Source: Variovorax sp. V213
GTDB taxonomy: Bacteria; Pseudomonadota; Gammaproteobacteria; Burkholderiales; Burkholderiaceae_C
NCBI RefSeq assembly: GCF_041154455.1
Contig: NZ_AP028664.1
Location: forward strand, 4,713,001 to 4,777,000
Length of the DNA stretch: 64,000 nt
Direction: 5' to 3'
Shown: piece after piece, positions 48,083 through 58,015 of the stretch
Layout: every line of letters starts with the position of its first letter
How positions within the stretch are numbered: position 1 is the first letter of the stretch
Notes under the pieces: generated by a model
Databases searched by the model: none
Told to the model about the DNA's origin: nothing
The model's input: the letters and a program-made list of their open reading frames with translations, nothing else
Program-made: the position numbers and the translations under genes

Positions 48083-50200
48083 TCAGCTCCAGGCGGCGCG
48101 CATGCGGTTGCGCAGGTCGATCACGGCGGCCGGCGGCGGCACCGCCGGTGGACGCGCGGGCGGTGCGGGCCAGGTCTGCTGTTCGAAGCCCGCAAGATCC
48201 GCCTCGGTGATGAAGCGCGTGCGGTTGGCGTAGAGGTGCCGGTCTCCCCGCACGGCCTGCTGCGTCACGTAGAAGCGCTGCGGCACCAGCAGGTGCAGAT
48301 GGTCGCGCGCGCGGGTCATCGCCACATAGAGCAGCCGCCTTTCCTCTTCGAGCTCGTGCGCGCCCTGCGCCACGTCGGCCGGCAGGCAGCCGTCGACCAC
48401 GTTGAGCACATGCACGGAGTTCCATTCCTGCCCCTTGGCCGAGTGGATGGTGGAGAGGATGAGGTAGTCCTCGTCGAGCGAGGGCGGGCCCGGCCGATCG
48501 CTGGTGGCTTCAGGCGGATCGAGCGTGAGCTCGGTCAGGAAGCGCTCGCGCGAGGCGTAGCCCGACGCCAGCCGCGCCAGCTGCTCGACGTCGCCTCGCC
48601 GCACGCCGGAGGGGTCGTCGTAGAGCCGGTCCAGATGCGGCAGGTACCAGCGCACGGCCAGCTCCACGTCGGCCGGCCATGCGAGCCCGGGCGCGCACAG
48701 TGCCGCGTAGGCCTCGGCAAACACCGCCCATTCCGCGCGCGCGGCCGAGGGCGGCACGAACTCGCGCACCGCCGCCACCGGGTCGGCCGCCTGGTCCATG
48801 GCATCGAGCAGACGCGCGCCCGTGGCGGGGCCAATGCCCGGGATGAGCTGCGTGACGCGAAACCCAGCCATGCGCCCGCGCGGGTTTTCGGCGAAGCGCA
48901 GCACCGCGAGCAGGTCCTTCACATGCGAGGCCTCGAGGAACTTGAGGCCGCCGTATTTCACGAACGGGATGTTGCGGCGGGCCAGCTCGAGTTCGAGCGG
49001 CGCACTGTGCGTGGAAGCGCGAAACAGCACCGCCTGCGACTTGAGCGCCAGCCCGCCCTCGCGGTGCGCCAGCACCTTGTCAGCCACCCAGACCGCCTGC
49101 TGCGCCTCATCGGGCACCAGCACCAGTTGCGGCCTGCCCGCCGAGGGCTTGTCAGTCCAGAGGGTCTTGGCATGCCGCTCGGCGGCCTGTGCGATGACCC
49201 GGTTCGAGACGTCGAGGATCGGCTGCGTCGAGCGGTAGTTGCGCTCCAGCGTGACCACCCGCGCGGCCTGCGAAAACTGCAACGGAAAGTCGAGAATGTT
49301 ACGCACCGTTGCGCCACGAAACGAGTAAATCGACTGCGCATCGTCGCCCACCACCGTCACGCCGCGGCCGTCAGGCTTGAGCGCGAGAAGAATCGAAGCC
49401 TGGAGCAGGTTGGTGTCCTGGTACTCGTCGACCAGCACGTGGTCGAAGCGCGCGCCGACCAGTTCGGCGAGCGCTGGCTCGGCCACCATGCCGGCCCAAT
49501 AGAGCAGCAGGTCATCGTAGTCGAGCACGTTCTGCTGCTGCTTGGCCTCCACGTAGGCACCGAACAGGCGCTTGAGCTCGGCCTCCCACTCGGCACACCA
49601 GGGAAAAGCTTCGGCAAGCACATCGGCGAGCGGCGCGCGCGTGTTGACGCAGCGCGAGTAGATCGCGAGGCAGGTGCCCTTGCGCGGAAACCGGTTCACG
49701 CTCGACGACAGGCCGAGTTCATGCCGCACCAGGCCCATCAGGTCCTCGCCGTCGCCGCGGTCGTGGATCGTGAAGTGGTCGTCGAGGCCGATTTGCGCGG
49801 CGTACTCGCGCAGCAGGCGCGCCCCGATGCCGTGGAAGGTGCCGGCCCATGGCAACGCGGGCGGCTTTTCTGATTTGAGCCCGAGGACGCGCGCCAGCAC
49901 CTGGCCCGCGCGGCGCTCCATTTCAAGCGCCGCGCGGCGCGAGAAGGTCAGGAGCAGCAGGCGCTGCGGATCGACGCCGCCGGCAATCAGGTGCGCCACC
50001 CTGTGTGCCAGCGTGCTGGTCTTGCCGGAGCCCGCGCCGGCAATCACCAGCAGCGGGCGCTCGTCACACCCGGTGACCGAGCCCACGCCGTGTTCGACCG
50101 CAGCGCGCTGCTCGTCGTTGAGCGCGCAGAGCGCCGCGGACAGGCGCTCGGCCTGGGTGGCACCGGGGGCGGAAAGAACGGGGAGCGCAGCGGTCTGCAT
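48083..50200 (-). CDS. UvrD/Rep-family ATP-dependent helicase
   Basis: A 705-residue SF1A helicase. The motifs appear in order: Walker A IAGAGSGKTSTLAHR near residue 52, motif Ia LLLLTFSRRAALEM, Walker B VDEYQDTN near 255, motif III GDDAQSIYSFRGA near 287, and the C-terminal STIHSAKGQEWNSVHVLNV near 590. It unwinds DNA 3'-5' in repair or replication restart. The arrangement differs from canonical UvrD and Rep, so no gene symbol is given. It diverges from corA. Confidence 0.93.
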   Translation of the reverse strand: MQTAALPVLSAPGATQAERLSAALCALNDEQRAAVEHGVGSVTGCDERPLLVIAGAGSGKTSTLAHRVAHLIAGGVDPQRLLLLTFSRRAALEMERRAGQVLARVLGLKSEKPPALPWAGTFHGIGARLLREYAAQIGLDDHFTIHDRGDGEDLMGLVRHELGLSSSVNRFPRKGTCLAIYSRCVNTRAPLADVLAEAFPWCAEWEAELKRLFGAYVEAKQQQNVLDYDDLLLYWAGMVAEPALAELVGARFDHVLVDEYQDTNLLQASILLALKPDGRGVTVVGDDAQSIYSFRGATVRNILDFPLQFSQAARVVTLERNYRSTQPILDVSNRVIAQAAERHAKTLWTDKPSAGRPQLVLVPDEAQQAVWVADKVLAHREGGLALKSQAVLFRASTHSAPLELELARRNIPFVKYGGLKFLEASHVKDLLAVLRFAENPRGRMAGFRVTQLIPGIGPATGARLLDAMDQAADPVAAVREFVPPSAARAEWAVFAEAYAALCAPGLAWPADVELAVRWYLPHLDRLYDDPSGVRRGDVEQLARLASGYASRERFLTELTLDPPEATSDRPGPPSLDEDYLILSTIHSAKGQEWNSVHVLNVVDGCLPADVAQGAHELEEERRLLYVAMTRARDHLHLLVPQRFYVTQQAVRGDRHLYANRTRFITEADLAGFEQQTWPAPPARPPAVPPPAAVIDLRNRMRAAWS

Positions 50201-50318
50201 GGCCGCAACTTTACTGTATGTCCATCCAGATCGGCAGCCTCCCGTCACATGGCCGATGACATAATCGCGCCTCGCTGCAACTGGAGACCGCACCTTGGAA
50301 ACCGCCCCGTCTCGGCAG

Positions 50319-50368
50319 CTTTCAACTCCCCTCTGACGCCTTGCCTGCGCGGGGCCGGGAATTGAAAG
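50319..50368 (+). promoter_or_regulatory. Long inverted repeat in the corA leader
   Basis: The 12-base arms (50319-50330 and 50357-50368) match as reverse complements except at one position and enclose a 26-base GC-rich loop. The structure ends 49 bases before the corA ATG. It may be an RNA leader structure or a binding site; it does not match a magnesium riboswitch that I recognise. Confidence 0.4.
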
Positions 50369-50417
50369 CGCCCCTTCCCTCGCCCCATCGCCTCAGCCAT
50401 TTCACGGGAGTGAGCCC

Positions 50418-51404
50418 ATGCTCAATATCTTTACGCTCGCCAACGGCCGCCTCGTCCAGGAAGAGATCGAAGCGCTCGAGGAGCTTTCCAAGTTCCAGCC
50501 GATCTGGGTCGACCTCGAATCGCCCACCCTCGAAGAGAAGCGCTGGATCAAGCAGTACTACGGCCTCTCGATTCCCGAAGACGCGATGGACGAGGACATC
50601 GAGGAGTCGGCCCGCTTCTATGAAGAAGACAACGGCGAGCTGCACATCCGCTCCGACTTCCTGATCGACGACGACGAAGACCCGCGTTCGGTGCGCGTGG
50701 CGTTCATCCTGAACCAGCACAACACCGAACTGCGCAGCCGCGGCGTGCTGTTCTCGATCCACGATGAAGACGTGCCCGTGTTCCGCCTGCTGCGCATGCG
50801 CGCGCGCCGCGCGCCGGGACTCATCGAGGACGCGAAGGAAGTGCTGCTCAAGCTGTTCGATGCCGACGCCGAATACTCCGCCGACACGCTCGAGAACATC
50901 TACGACGAACTCGAAGTTGCCGGCAAGAAGGTGCTCGAAGGCAACGTCAGCGACGAACTGGCCGGCGAAGTGCTGGCGGCGATCGCGCGCCAGGAAGACT
51001 TGAACGGCCGCATCCGCCGCAACGTGATGGACACGCGCCGCGCGGTGAGCTTCATGATGCGCAGCCGCATGCTCAACGCCGAGCAGTTCGAGGAGGCGCG
51101 GCAGATCCTGCGCGACATCGAATCGCTGGACAACCACACGGCTTTCCTGTTCGACAAGATCAACTTCCTGATGGATGCGACCGTCGGTTTCATCAACATC
51201 AACCAGAACAAGACCATCAAGATCTTCTCGGTGGCCAGCGTGGCGCTGCTGCCGCCCACGCTGATCGCGAGCATCTACGGCATGAACTTCAAGCTCATGC
51301 CCGAGCTCGACTGGTCGCTGGGCTATCCGTATGCGCTGGCGCTGATGGCGGCGAGCGCGCTGGTGCCGATGTGGTACTTCCGCCGGCGCGGCTGGCTCAA
51401 GTAG
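50418..51404 (+). CDS. corA: Magnesium/cobalt transporter CorA
   Basis: A 328-residue protein with a large acidic cytoplasmic N-terminal domain, a long stalk helix, and two C-terminal transmembrane helices. The family signature GMNF is near residue 290 (SIYGMNFKLMPELDW), and the positively charged tail RRRGWLK closes the protein. It forms a pentameric Mg2+ channel in the inner membrane. GGGAGTGAG lies just upstream of the ATG. The 3' end overlaps the convergent mtnN by eight bases. Confidence 0.96.
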   Translation: MLNIFTLANGRLVQEEIEALEELSKFQPIWVDLESPTLEEKRWIKQYYGLSIPEDAMDEDIEESARFYEEDNGELHIRSDFLIDDDEDPRSVRVAFILNQHNTELRSRGVLFSIHDEDVPVFRLLRMRARRAPGLIEDAKEVLLKLFDADAEYSADTLENIYDELEVAGKKVLEGNVSDELAGEVLAAIARQEDLNGRIRRNVMDTRRAVSFMMRSRMLNAEQFEEARQILRDIESLDNHTAFLFDKINFLMDATVGFININQNKTIKIFSVASVALLPPTLIASIYGMNFKLMPELDWSLGYPYALALMAASALVPMWYFRRRGWLK

Positions 51405-52182
51405 CAGCAGGCGTTTCGGAAGAAGGCAGCGTGGCCAGCCACGCATCGACCAAAGCCAGGCTGTAGCGGCTCGCCACCTCGACGACGAAGCGCGCGAAGT
51501 CGCCATGCGCGGCATCGTCGGCCCGGTCCGAGATGGTCCGCATCGCCGCAAAGGGCACGCCGTAGTCGTGGCACACCTGCGCCACCGCCGCGCCCTCCAT
51601 CTCGACCGCGAGCGCATCGGGCAGATTGCGCCGCAAGGCATCGCTTTCGGCCGCCGTCGAGACGAAGCGATCGCCGCTCACCAGCAAGCCCCGATGCACC
51701 TTCGGCGACCGGAGGCCGAACTCATCGACGGCCTTCTGCCCCAGCAACGCCACCGGATCGCGCAGCGTCTCTTCGGCAACGGCCGCCAATGCATCACCGA
51801 TCGCAGTGTCGGCCGCGAAGCGCGAAAGACCCATCAGCGGCACTTCGTACTTCGGAAAGATCGGCGAAGCATCGAGGTCGTGCTGCAGCAGTTCCGACGC
51901 GACCACCACGTCGCCGACACTCACGCCCGGCGCGAGCCCGCCCGCAACGCCGGTGAACACGATGGCCCGCACGCCGAAGCGTTCGAGCAGCACCGTGGCC
52001 GTCACCGCCGCCGCGACCTTTCCGATGCGCGAAAGCACCGCGACCACCGGTTGGCCGTGCAGATGGCCGACCCAGAAGTCGCGCCCCGCGACGCGCACGC
52101 GTTGTTCGTCCGGCATCTGCGCGAGGAGCGCGCTGAGCTCCTCGTGCATTGCAGAGACGATGGCGACCGGTGCTTCACTCAT
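51397..52182 (-). CDS. mtnN: 5'-methylthioadenosine/S-adenosylhomocysteine nucleosidase
   Basis: A 261-residue nucleoside phosphorylase-fold enzyme. FTGVAGGLAPGVSVGDVVVAS is near residue 75, VEMEGAAVAQVCHDYGVPF near 193 with the catalytic Glu, and SDRADDAAHGDF near 220 with the catalytic Asp. It hydrolyses MTA and SAH to adenine plus thioribose products. It starts three bases after the stop of the dpp binding-protein gene, so it is almost certainly part of that transcript. Confidence 0.93.
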   Translation of the reverse strand: MSEAPVAIVSAMHEELSALLAQMPDEQRVRVAGRDFWVGHLHGQPVVAVLSRIGKVAAAVTATVLLERFGVRAIVFTGVAGGLAPGVSVGDVVVASELLQHDLDASPIFPKYEVPLMGLSRFAADTAIGDALAAVAEETLRDPVALLGQKAVDEFGLRSPKVHRGLLVSGDRFVSTAAESDALRRNLPDALAVEMEGAAVAQVCHDYGVPFAAMRTISDRADDAAHGDFARFVVEVASRYSLALVDAWLATLPSSETPAAT

Positions 52183-52185
52183 CGG

Positions 52186-53817
52186 CTACTTGATGTCGAC
52201 GCCATAGAAGGTGTGGCGGCCGAACGGACTGAGCTTGAAGTCGACGACCTCCTTGCGCACCGGCTTCAGCTGCACCGCATGCGCGATGGTGAACCACGGC
52301 GCCTGCTCCTTGAAGATGACTTGCGCCTTCTTGTAGAGCGCATCGCGGTCAGCCTGCTTGGTGGTGCTCTTGGCCTTCAGCACGAGGTCTTCGTACGGCT
52401 GGTAGCAGAACTTGGAGATGTTGCTGCCGCTCGCCGATTTGGCAGAGGCGCAGCCCAGCAGCGTATAGAGGAAATTGTCCGGGTCGCCGTTGTCGCCGGT
52501 CCAGCCCAGCATGCCCATCTGGTGCTCGCCGGCCTGCAGGCGCTTGCGGTATTCGCCCCACTCGAAGCTCTTGATCTCGGCCTTGACATTGATCTTGGCG
52601 AGATCGGCCTGCATCAGCTCGGCAATGCGCTTGGCGTTCGGGTTGTAGGGTCGCTGCACCGGCATGGCCCACAGGTCGGTCGAGAAGCCATCGGGAAAAC
52701 CGGCCTGCGCCAGCAGCTTCTTCGCGGCCTCGGGATCGTAGGGATCGTCCTTGACCGCGTCGTTGTAGGACCACAGCGTGGGCGGGATCGGGTTCTTCGC
52801 GGCCACGCCGGTCGACAGGTACACGCCGTCGATGATCGCCTTCTTGTTGATCGCCATGTTGATGGCCTTGCGCACGCGCACGTCGTCGAAGGGCTTCTTG
52901 GTGGTGTTGTACGAGAGGTAGCCCACGTTGAGCCCGGGCTGCTCGAGCACCTGCACGTTCGGGTCCTTGCGGATGGCGTCGAGGTCGGCCGGGTTCGGGT
53001 AGGGCATGACGTGGCATTCGCCCTTCTGCAGCTTGGCCCAGCGCACCGAGGCGTCGGGCGTGATCGCGAACACGAGGTCGTCGATCTTCGCCTTGCCGCC
53101 CCAGTACTGCGGGAAGGCCTTGAAGCGGATGACCGCGTCCTTCTGGTACTGCACGAGGTAGAACGGGCCGGTGCCGATCGGGTCCTGGTCGACCTTCTCG
53201 GGCGTGCCGGCCTTGAGCATGGCGATGGCGTATTCCTTCGACTGGATGCCGGCGTACTGCATCGCGAGGTTGGCGAGGAATGGCGCCTCGGCCTGGTTGA
53301 GCACGATCTTCACCGTGTACTCATCGATGCGGTCGACCGACTTCAGCAGCTTGGGCATGCCCATGTCATTGAAGTAGGAGTGGTTCTGGCTCGTGACCTT
53401 GAAGAAGGGATCGCTCTCCTTCCACTGCCGCTCGAGCATGAAGATGAAGTCGTCGGCATTGAAGTCGCGCGTGGGCTTGAAGGTCTTGCTGGTGCTGTGC
53501 CACTTGACGCCCTTGCGCAGGTGGAAGGTGTACTGCGTGCCATCGGCCGAGATGTCCCATTTTTCCGCCAGGCCGGGCACGACCTTGGTGCCGCCACGCT
53601 CGAACTCGACGATGGTGTTGTAGACCTGCGTGGTCACATCGAACGAGGTGCCGGTGGTGTTCACGCCCGGATAGAAGTTCTCGGGACTGCCCTCCGAGCA
53701 ATAGACCAGCGTCTTGGCGGACACGGCGCCACAGGCCAGGGTAAGGGCCGCAAGCGCTGTCGGTGCCAGGAGCGCCAGCTTTCGTGAGCGGCGCGAAACG
53801 GATGGCTGGGTCTTCAT
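52186..53817 (-). CDS. dppA: Dipeptide/oligopeptide ABC transporter substrate-binding protein
   Basis: A 543-residue SBP family 5 protein with a Sec signal peptide (Arg-rich start, hydrophobic core, cleavage near VSA-K at about residue 34). Typical segments are KTLVYCSEGSPENFYPGV, EKWDISADGTQYTFHLRKGVKWH and GLNVGYLSYNTTKKPFDDVRVRKAIN. It delivers peptides, or possibly other ligands such as heme or aminolevulinate in DppA relatives, to the permease encoded upstream. It follows the dppF-like gene by 35 bases and precedes mtnN. Confidence 0.93.
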   Translation of the reverse strand: MKTQPSVSRRSRKLALLAPTALAALTLACGAVSAKTLVYCSEGSPENFYPGVNTTGTSFDVTTQVYNTIVEFERGGTKVVPGLAEKWDISADGTQYTFHLRKGVKWHSTSKTFKPTRDFNADDFIFMLERQWKESDPFFKVTSQNHSYFNDMGMPKLLKSVDRIDEYTVKIVLNQAEAPFLANLAMQYAGIQSKEYAIAMLKAGTPEKVDQDPIGTGPFYLVQYQKDAVIRFKAFPQYWGGKAKIDDLVFAITPDASVRWAKLQKGECHVMPYPNPADLDAIRKDPNVQVLEQPGLNVGYLSYNTTKKPFDDVRVRKAINMAINKKAIIDGVYLSTGVAAKNPIPPTLWSYNDAVKDDPYDPEAAKKLLAQAGFPDGFSTDLWAMPVQRPYNPNAKRIAELMQADLAKINVKAEIKSFEWGEYRKRLQAGEHQMGMLGWTGDNGDPDNFLYTLLGCASAKSASGSNISKFCYQPYEDLVLKAKSTTKQADRDALYKKAQVIFKEQAPWFTIAHAVQLKPVRKEVVDFKLSPFGRHTFYGVDIK

Positions 53818-53852
53818 ATGGACTCCTTGAGACACGGTTGAAAAAAACCAAC

Positions 53853-54878
<1,026 letters not shown>

Positions 54879-54900
54879 TGGTGCACCCTCGGCGCTGCGC

Positions 54901-55934
54901 TCATGGCAGCGCCTCCACGGTCTGCTGCCGCGGCCGGTCGGCCTCGATGGCCGCCATCCGCCCGGGCTCGCCGAGCGGGAAATGGCAACGCACTTCGGCG
55001 CCCGGCTGCGACGCGACCGCACGCAGCGCCGGCCGAACGTTGCAGGCTTTCGTCGTCACATAGTTGCAGCGCGGCGCGAACAGGCAGCCGGCCGGCCGGT
55101 CGTGCACGCCCGGCACCACACCCGCGATGGTGGCAAGCCGCCCCTCGGGCGCCGCGCGCTCGGGCAGCGCGGCGAGCAAGGCCTCGGTATAGGGATGCTG
55201 CGGGTTCGCGAAGAGCCGGTCGACGCGCTGCTGCTCCATCACCTGGCCCGCATACATGACAGCGATGCGCTGCGCCATTTCGCTGACCACGCCCATGTTG
55301 TGCGTGATGAGCACCAGCGCCATGCCGCGCTCTTTCTGCAGGTCGCGCAGCAGGTCGAGGATCTGCGCCTGGATCGTCACATCGAGCGCGGTGGTCGGCT
55401 CATCGGCGATCAAGAGGCGCGGGTTGCAGGCAATGGCCATCGCGATCATCACGCGCTGGTTCATGCCGCCGAAAGCTGGTGCGGGTAGCTGCCAAGGCGC
55501 GACGACGCGGCGGGTATGCCGACTTGTTCGAGCAGTTCGGTTGCGCGCTTCTTCGCCGTACGCCGGTCCAGATGAAGGTGCAGCCGCAGCGTTTCCATCA
55601 GCTGGAAGCCGATGGTGAAGCAGGGGTTGAGGCTCGTGGTCGGCTCCTGGAAGATCATCGCGACCTCCTTGCCGACCAGCGCGCGGCGGGCCTTGTCTGA
55701 AATACCGAGCAGCTCCTTGCCCGCAAAGCGCATATGGTCCGCCCGCACCCGGCCCGGAAAGCCCACGAGGCCCATCAGCGCCATCATCGTCACGCTCTTG
55801 CCCGAGCCCGATTCGCCGACGATGCCGAGCACCTCGCCCTCCTCGAGCGTGAGGCTCACGCCGTCGACGGCGTGCAGCACGCCGCCCTGCGTCGGGAATT
55901 CGACGTGCAGGTCCTTGATGTCCAGAAGACTCAT
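54901..55934 (-). pseudogene. dppD: Peptide ABC transporter ATP-binding protein DppD, frameshifted
   Basis: Two adjoining frames together encode one DppD-type ATPase. The first part (55934 to 55461) has Walker A GESGSGKS (residues 40-47) and the Q-loop FQEPTTSLNP, then runs into GSYPHQLSAA-stop. The second part (55464 to 54901) resumes at MNQRVMIAMAIACNP and carries Walker B LLIADEPTTALD and the C-terminal cysteines. The family signature should read LSGGMNQR; the DNA has one G too few (minus strand) at about 55469-55470. Restoring one base gives 1035 nt, a full 344-residue protein. All else is intact, so this is either a recent mutation or a sequencing error in a G-run. Confidence 0.88.
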
Positions 55935-55949
55935 CTCACCCCCAGTCTT

Positions 55950-56035
55950 CGCGCACTTCGTGTCGCTTCGCCAACCCCCTTGCAGGGGGCGGCACCAGCG
56001 GCCCGGCAAAGCCGGTTCCGCGGCGCCCCTGGAAT
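55950..56035. repeat. GC-rich palindromic block, REP-like intergenic repeat
   Basis: The gap between dppC and dppD (55935-56052) holds nested dyads: CCCCCT-TGCA-GGGGG near 55975-55990 and a CCGGC-AAA-GCCGG hairpin near 56011-56023, flanked by GGCACC/GGCGCC-type sequence. I recall similar interspersed blocks from Comamonadaceae intergenic regions, but I cannot confirm copies elsewhere, and I saw no second copy in this window. Confidence 0.5.
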
Positions 56036-56052
56036 CAGATCATCGAAAGTTG

Positions 56053-56958
56053 TCATCGTTTCAGTTTGGGGTCGAGCGCATCGCGCAGGCCGTCGCCGAG
56101 CAGATTGAAGGCCAGCACGGCCGCGAGGATGGCCAGGCCCGGGAACGTGACGACCCACCAGGCGCGCAGCACGAACTCGCGTGCATCGGCCAGCATGGTT
56201 CCCCATTCGGGCGACGGCGGCTGCGCGCCGAGGCCCAGGAAGCCAAGTGCGGCCGCGTCGAGAATGGCCGTGGAGATGCCGAGCGAGGCTTGCACGATGA
56301 GCGGTGCCGCGCAGTTGGGCAGTACCTCGCTGAACATCAGGCGCAGCGTGCCGGCGCCGCTCACGCGCGCCGCCGTGACGTAGTCACGCGACACTTCGGC
56401 GATGACGGCCGCGCGGGTGATGCGCACGTAATGCGGCAGCACCACGATCGCCACCGCGAGCATGGCGTTGACCAGCCCCGGCCCGAGGATGGCGACGATC
56501 ACGATGGCCAGCAGCAGGCTCGGCAGCGTGAGCACGATGTCCATCAGCCGCATGATCGCGATCTCCAGCACGCCGCGGAAGAACCCTGCAATCAGGCCGA
56601 GCACGATGCCCGCCGCCACCGACAGCGCCACCACGGCGACACCGATCGACAGCGAAAGCCGTGCGCCGTACATGAGGCGCGAAAGAATGTCGCGCCCGAT
56701 GGCATCGGTGCCCAGCAGGTAGCTGGCGGAGCCACCCTGCTGCCATGCCGGCGGCTGCAGGAAGACGGCGCTGTTGGTTTCGTTCGGCGCATGCGGCGCG
56801 ATCCACGGCGCGAACAGCGCCACGAGCAGCAGCACCGCGATGGTGGCGAGCCCGATGACCGCGCCGCGGTTGGCGGAGAAAGACGTCCAGAACTCACGCC
56901 ACGGCCCGGGCGGTGCCTTGCTTGCACCGGGCGGGGAAATGATGTCGGTCGAGGCCAT
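56053..56958 (-). CDS. dppC: Peptide ABC transporter permease, DppC-like
   Basis: A 301-residue inner-membrane permease. The N-terminal OppC-type region (NRGAVIGLATIAVLLLVALFAPWIAP) is followed by the cytoplasmic EAA loop (YVTAARVSGAGTLRLMFSEVLPN, about residue 195) and about six helices. It pairs with dppB, whose stop is two bases upstream of this start. The downstream dppD is separated by 118 bases containing a repeat-like block. Confidence 0.93.
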   Translation of the reverse strand: MASTDIISPPGASKAPPGPWREFWTSFSANRGAVIGLATIAVLLLVALFAPWIAPHAPNETNSAVFLQPPAWQQGGSASYLLGTDAIGRDILSRLMYGARLSLSIGVAVVALSVAAGIVLGLIAGFFRGVLEIAIMRLMDIVLTLPSLLLAIVIVAILGPGLVNAMLAVAIVVLPHYVRITRAAVIAEVSRDYVTAARVSGAGTLRLMFSEVLPNCAAPLIVQASLGISTAILDAAALGFLGLGAQPPSPEWGTMLADAREFVLRAWWVVTFPGLAILAAVLAFNLLGDGLRDALDPKLKR

Positions 56959-56960
56959 GT

Positions 56961-57965
56961 TCAGCGCCGGATCCTGGGGTTGATGAAACCGTAGGTCACG
57001 TCGACCAGCAGGTTGACCAGCATCACGATGCCGCCCAGCAGCAGCATGCCGCCCTGCAGCACCGGGTAGTCGCGCCGGCCGATGGCTTCGATGAGCCACT
57101 TGCCGACGCCGGGCCACGAGAAGATGGTTTCGGTGAGGATCGCGCCCGTGAAGAGCACGCCTACCTGGAGGCCGATCACCGTGACCACCGGGATCAGCGC
57201 GTTGCGCAGCGCATGCAGCCCGACCACGCGAAAGCGCGAGAGACCCTTGGCGCGCGCCGTACGAATGTAGTCTTCGCCTAGCACCTCGAGCATGGCCGAG
57301 CGCGTCATGCGCGCAATGACCGCCAGCGGCACGGTGCCGAGCACGATGGCCGGAAGAATCAGGTGATGCACGGCCGACCAGAAGGCATCGGTGTCGCCGG
57401 CACGCAGCGCGTCGACCAGCAGGAAGCCGGTCTGGGGCTCGACGAAATACTGCACCGAGATACGCCCGGACACGGGCGTCCATCCGAGCTGCACCGAGAA
57501 GAACAGGATCAGCAGCAGCCCCCACCAGAAGATCGGCATTGAGTAGCCGGTGAGCGAGGTGGCCATCACGCCATGATCGAAGATGGAATTGCGCCGCACC
57601 GCCGCGAGAATGCCGGCCGGAAGCCCCAGCAGCAGCGCAAAGACAATCGCGCACACGCCGAGCTCGACCGTCGCGGGAAACAGCGCCAGAAACTCGTTCG
57701 CGACCGATTCCTGCGTGATGAGCGACCTGCCCAGATCGCCATGCAGTACGCGGCCGATGTAGATGCCGTATTGCACGATCACCGGCTTGTCGAAGCCATA
57801 GGCCGTGCGCAGCTGGGCGTGGCGCGCGGGGTCGATTCCGCGTTCGCCGGCCATGGTTTCAATCGGATCGCCCGGCACCAGCCGGATGAGGAAGAAGGCG
57901 AGCAGCGTCATGCCGATGAAGGTCGGCACCAGCAAGCTCACCCGCGTGAGTAGGAAGCGAAGCAT
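56961..57965 (-). CDS. dppB: Peptide ABC transporter permease, DppB-like
   Basis: A 334-residue permease with the classic DppB N-terminus (MLRFLLTRVSLLVPTFIGMTLLAFFLIRLVPGDPI) and the EAA loop DYIRTARAKGLSRFRVVGLHALRNALIPV near residue 220. It is the first transporter gene of the dpp-like operon, 50 bases after fadD on the same strand. Confidence 0.94.
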   Translation of the reverse strand: MLRFLLTRVSLLVPTFIGMTLLAFFLIRLVPGDPIETMAGERGIDPARHAQLRTAYGFDKPVIVQYGIYIGRVLHGDLGRSLITQESVANEFLALFPATVELGVCAIVFALLLGLPAGILAAVRRNSIFDHGVMATSLTGYSMPIFWWGLLLILFFSVQLGWTPVSGRISVQYFVEPQTGFLLVDALRAGDTDAFWSAVHHLILPAIVLGTVPLAVIARMTRSAMLEVLGEDYIRTARAKGLSRFRVVGLHALRNALIPVVTVIGLQVGVLFTGAILTETIFSWPGVGKWLIEAIGRRDYPVLQGGMLLLGGIVMLVNLLVDVTYGFINPRIRR

Positions 57966-58015
57966 CGATCCGCAATATGCAAGATCGATGCCGCGGCCCT
58001 ACCCGGGCCGAACCC

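Noticed and set aside
51397..51404. Overlap of corA and mtnN as a sign of a wrong stop
   Set aside because: Both proteins end with family-typical C-termini; short tail-to-tail overlaps also occur at 6703-6712 and 26796-26801.
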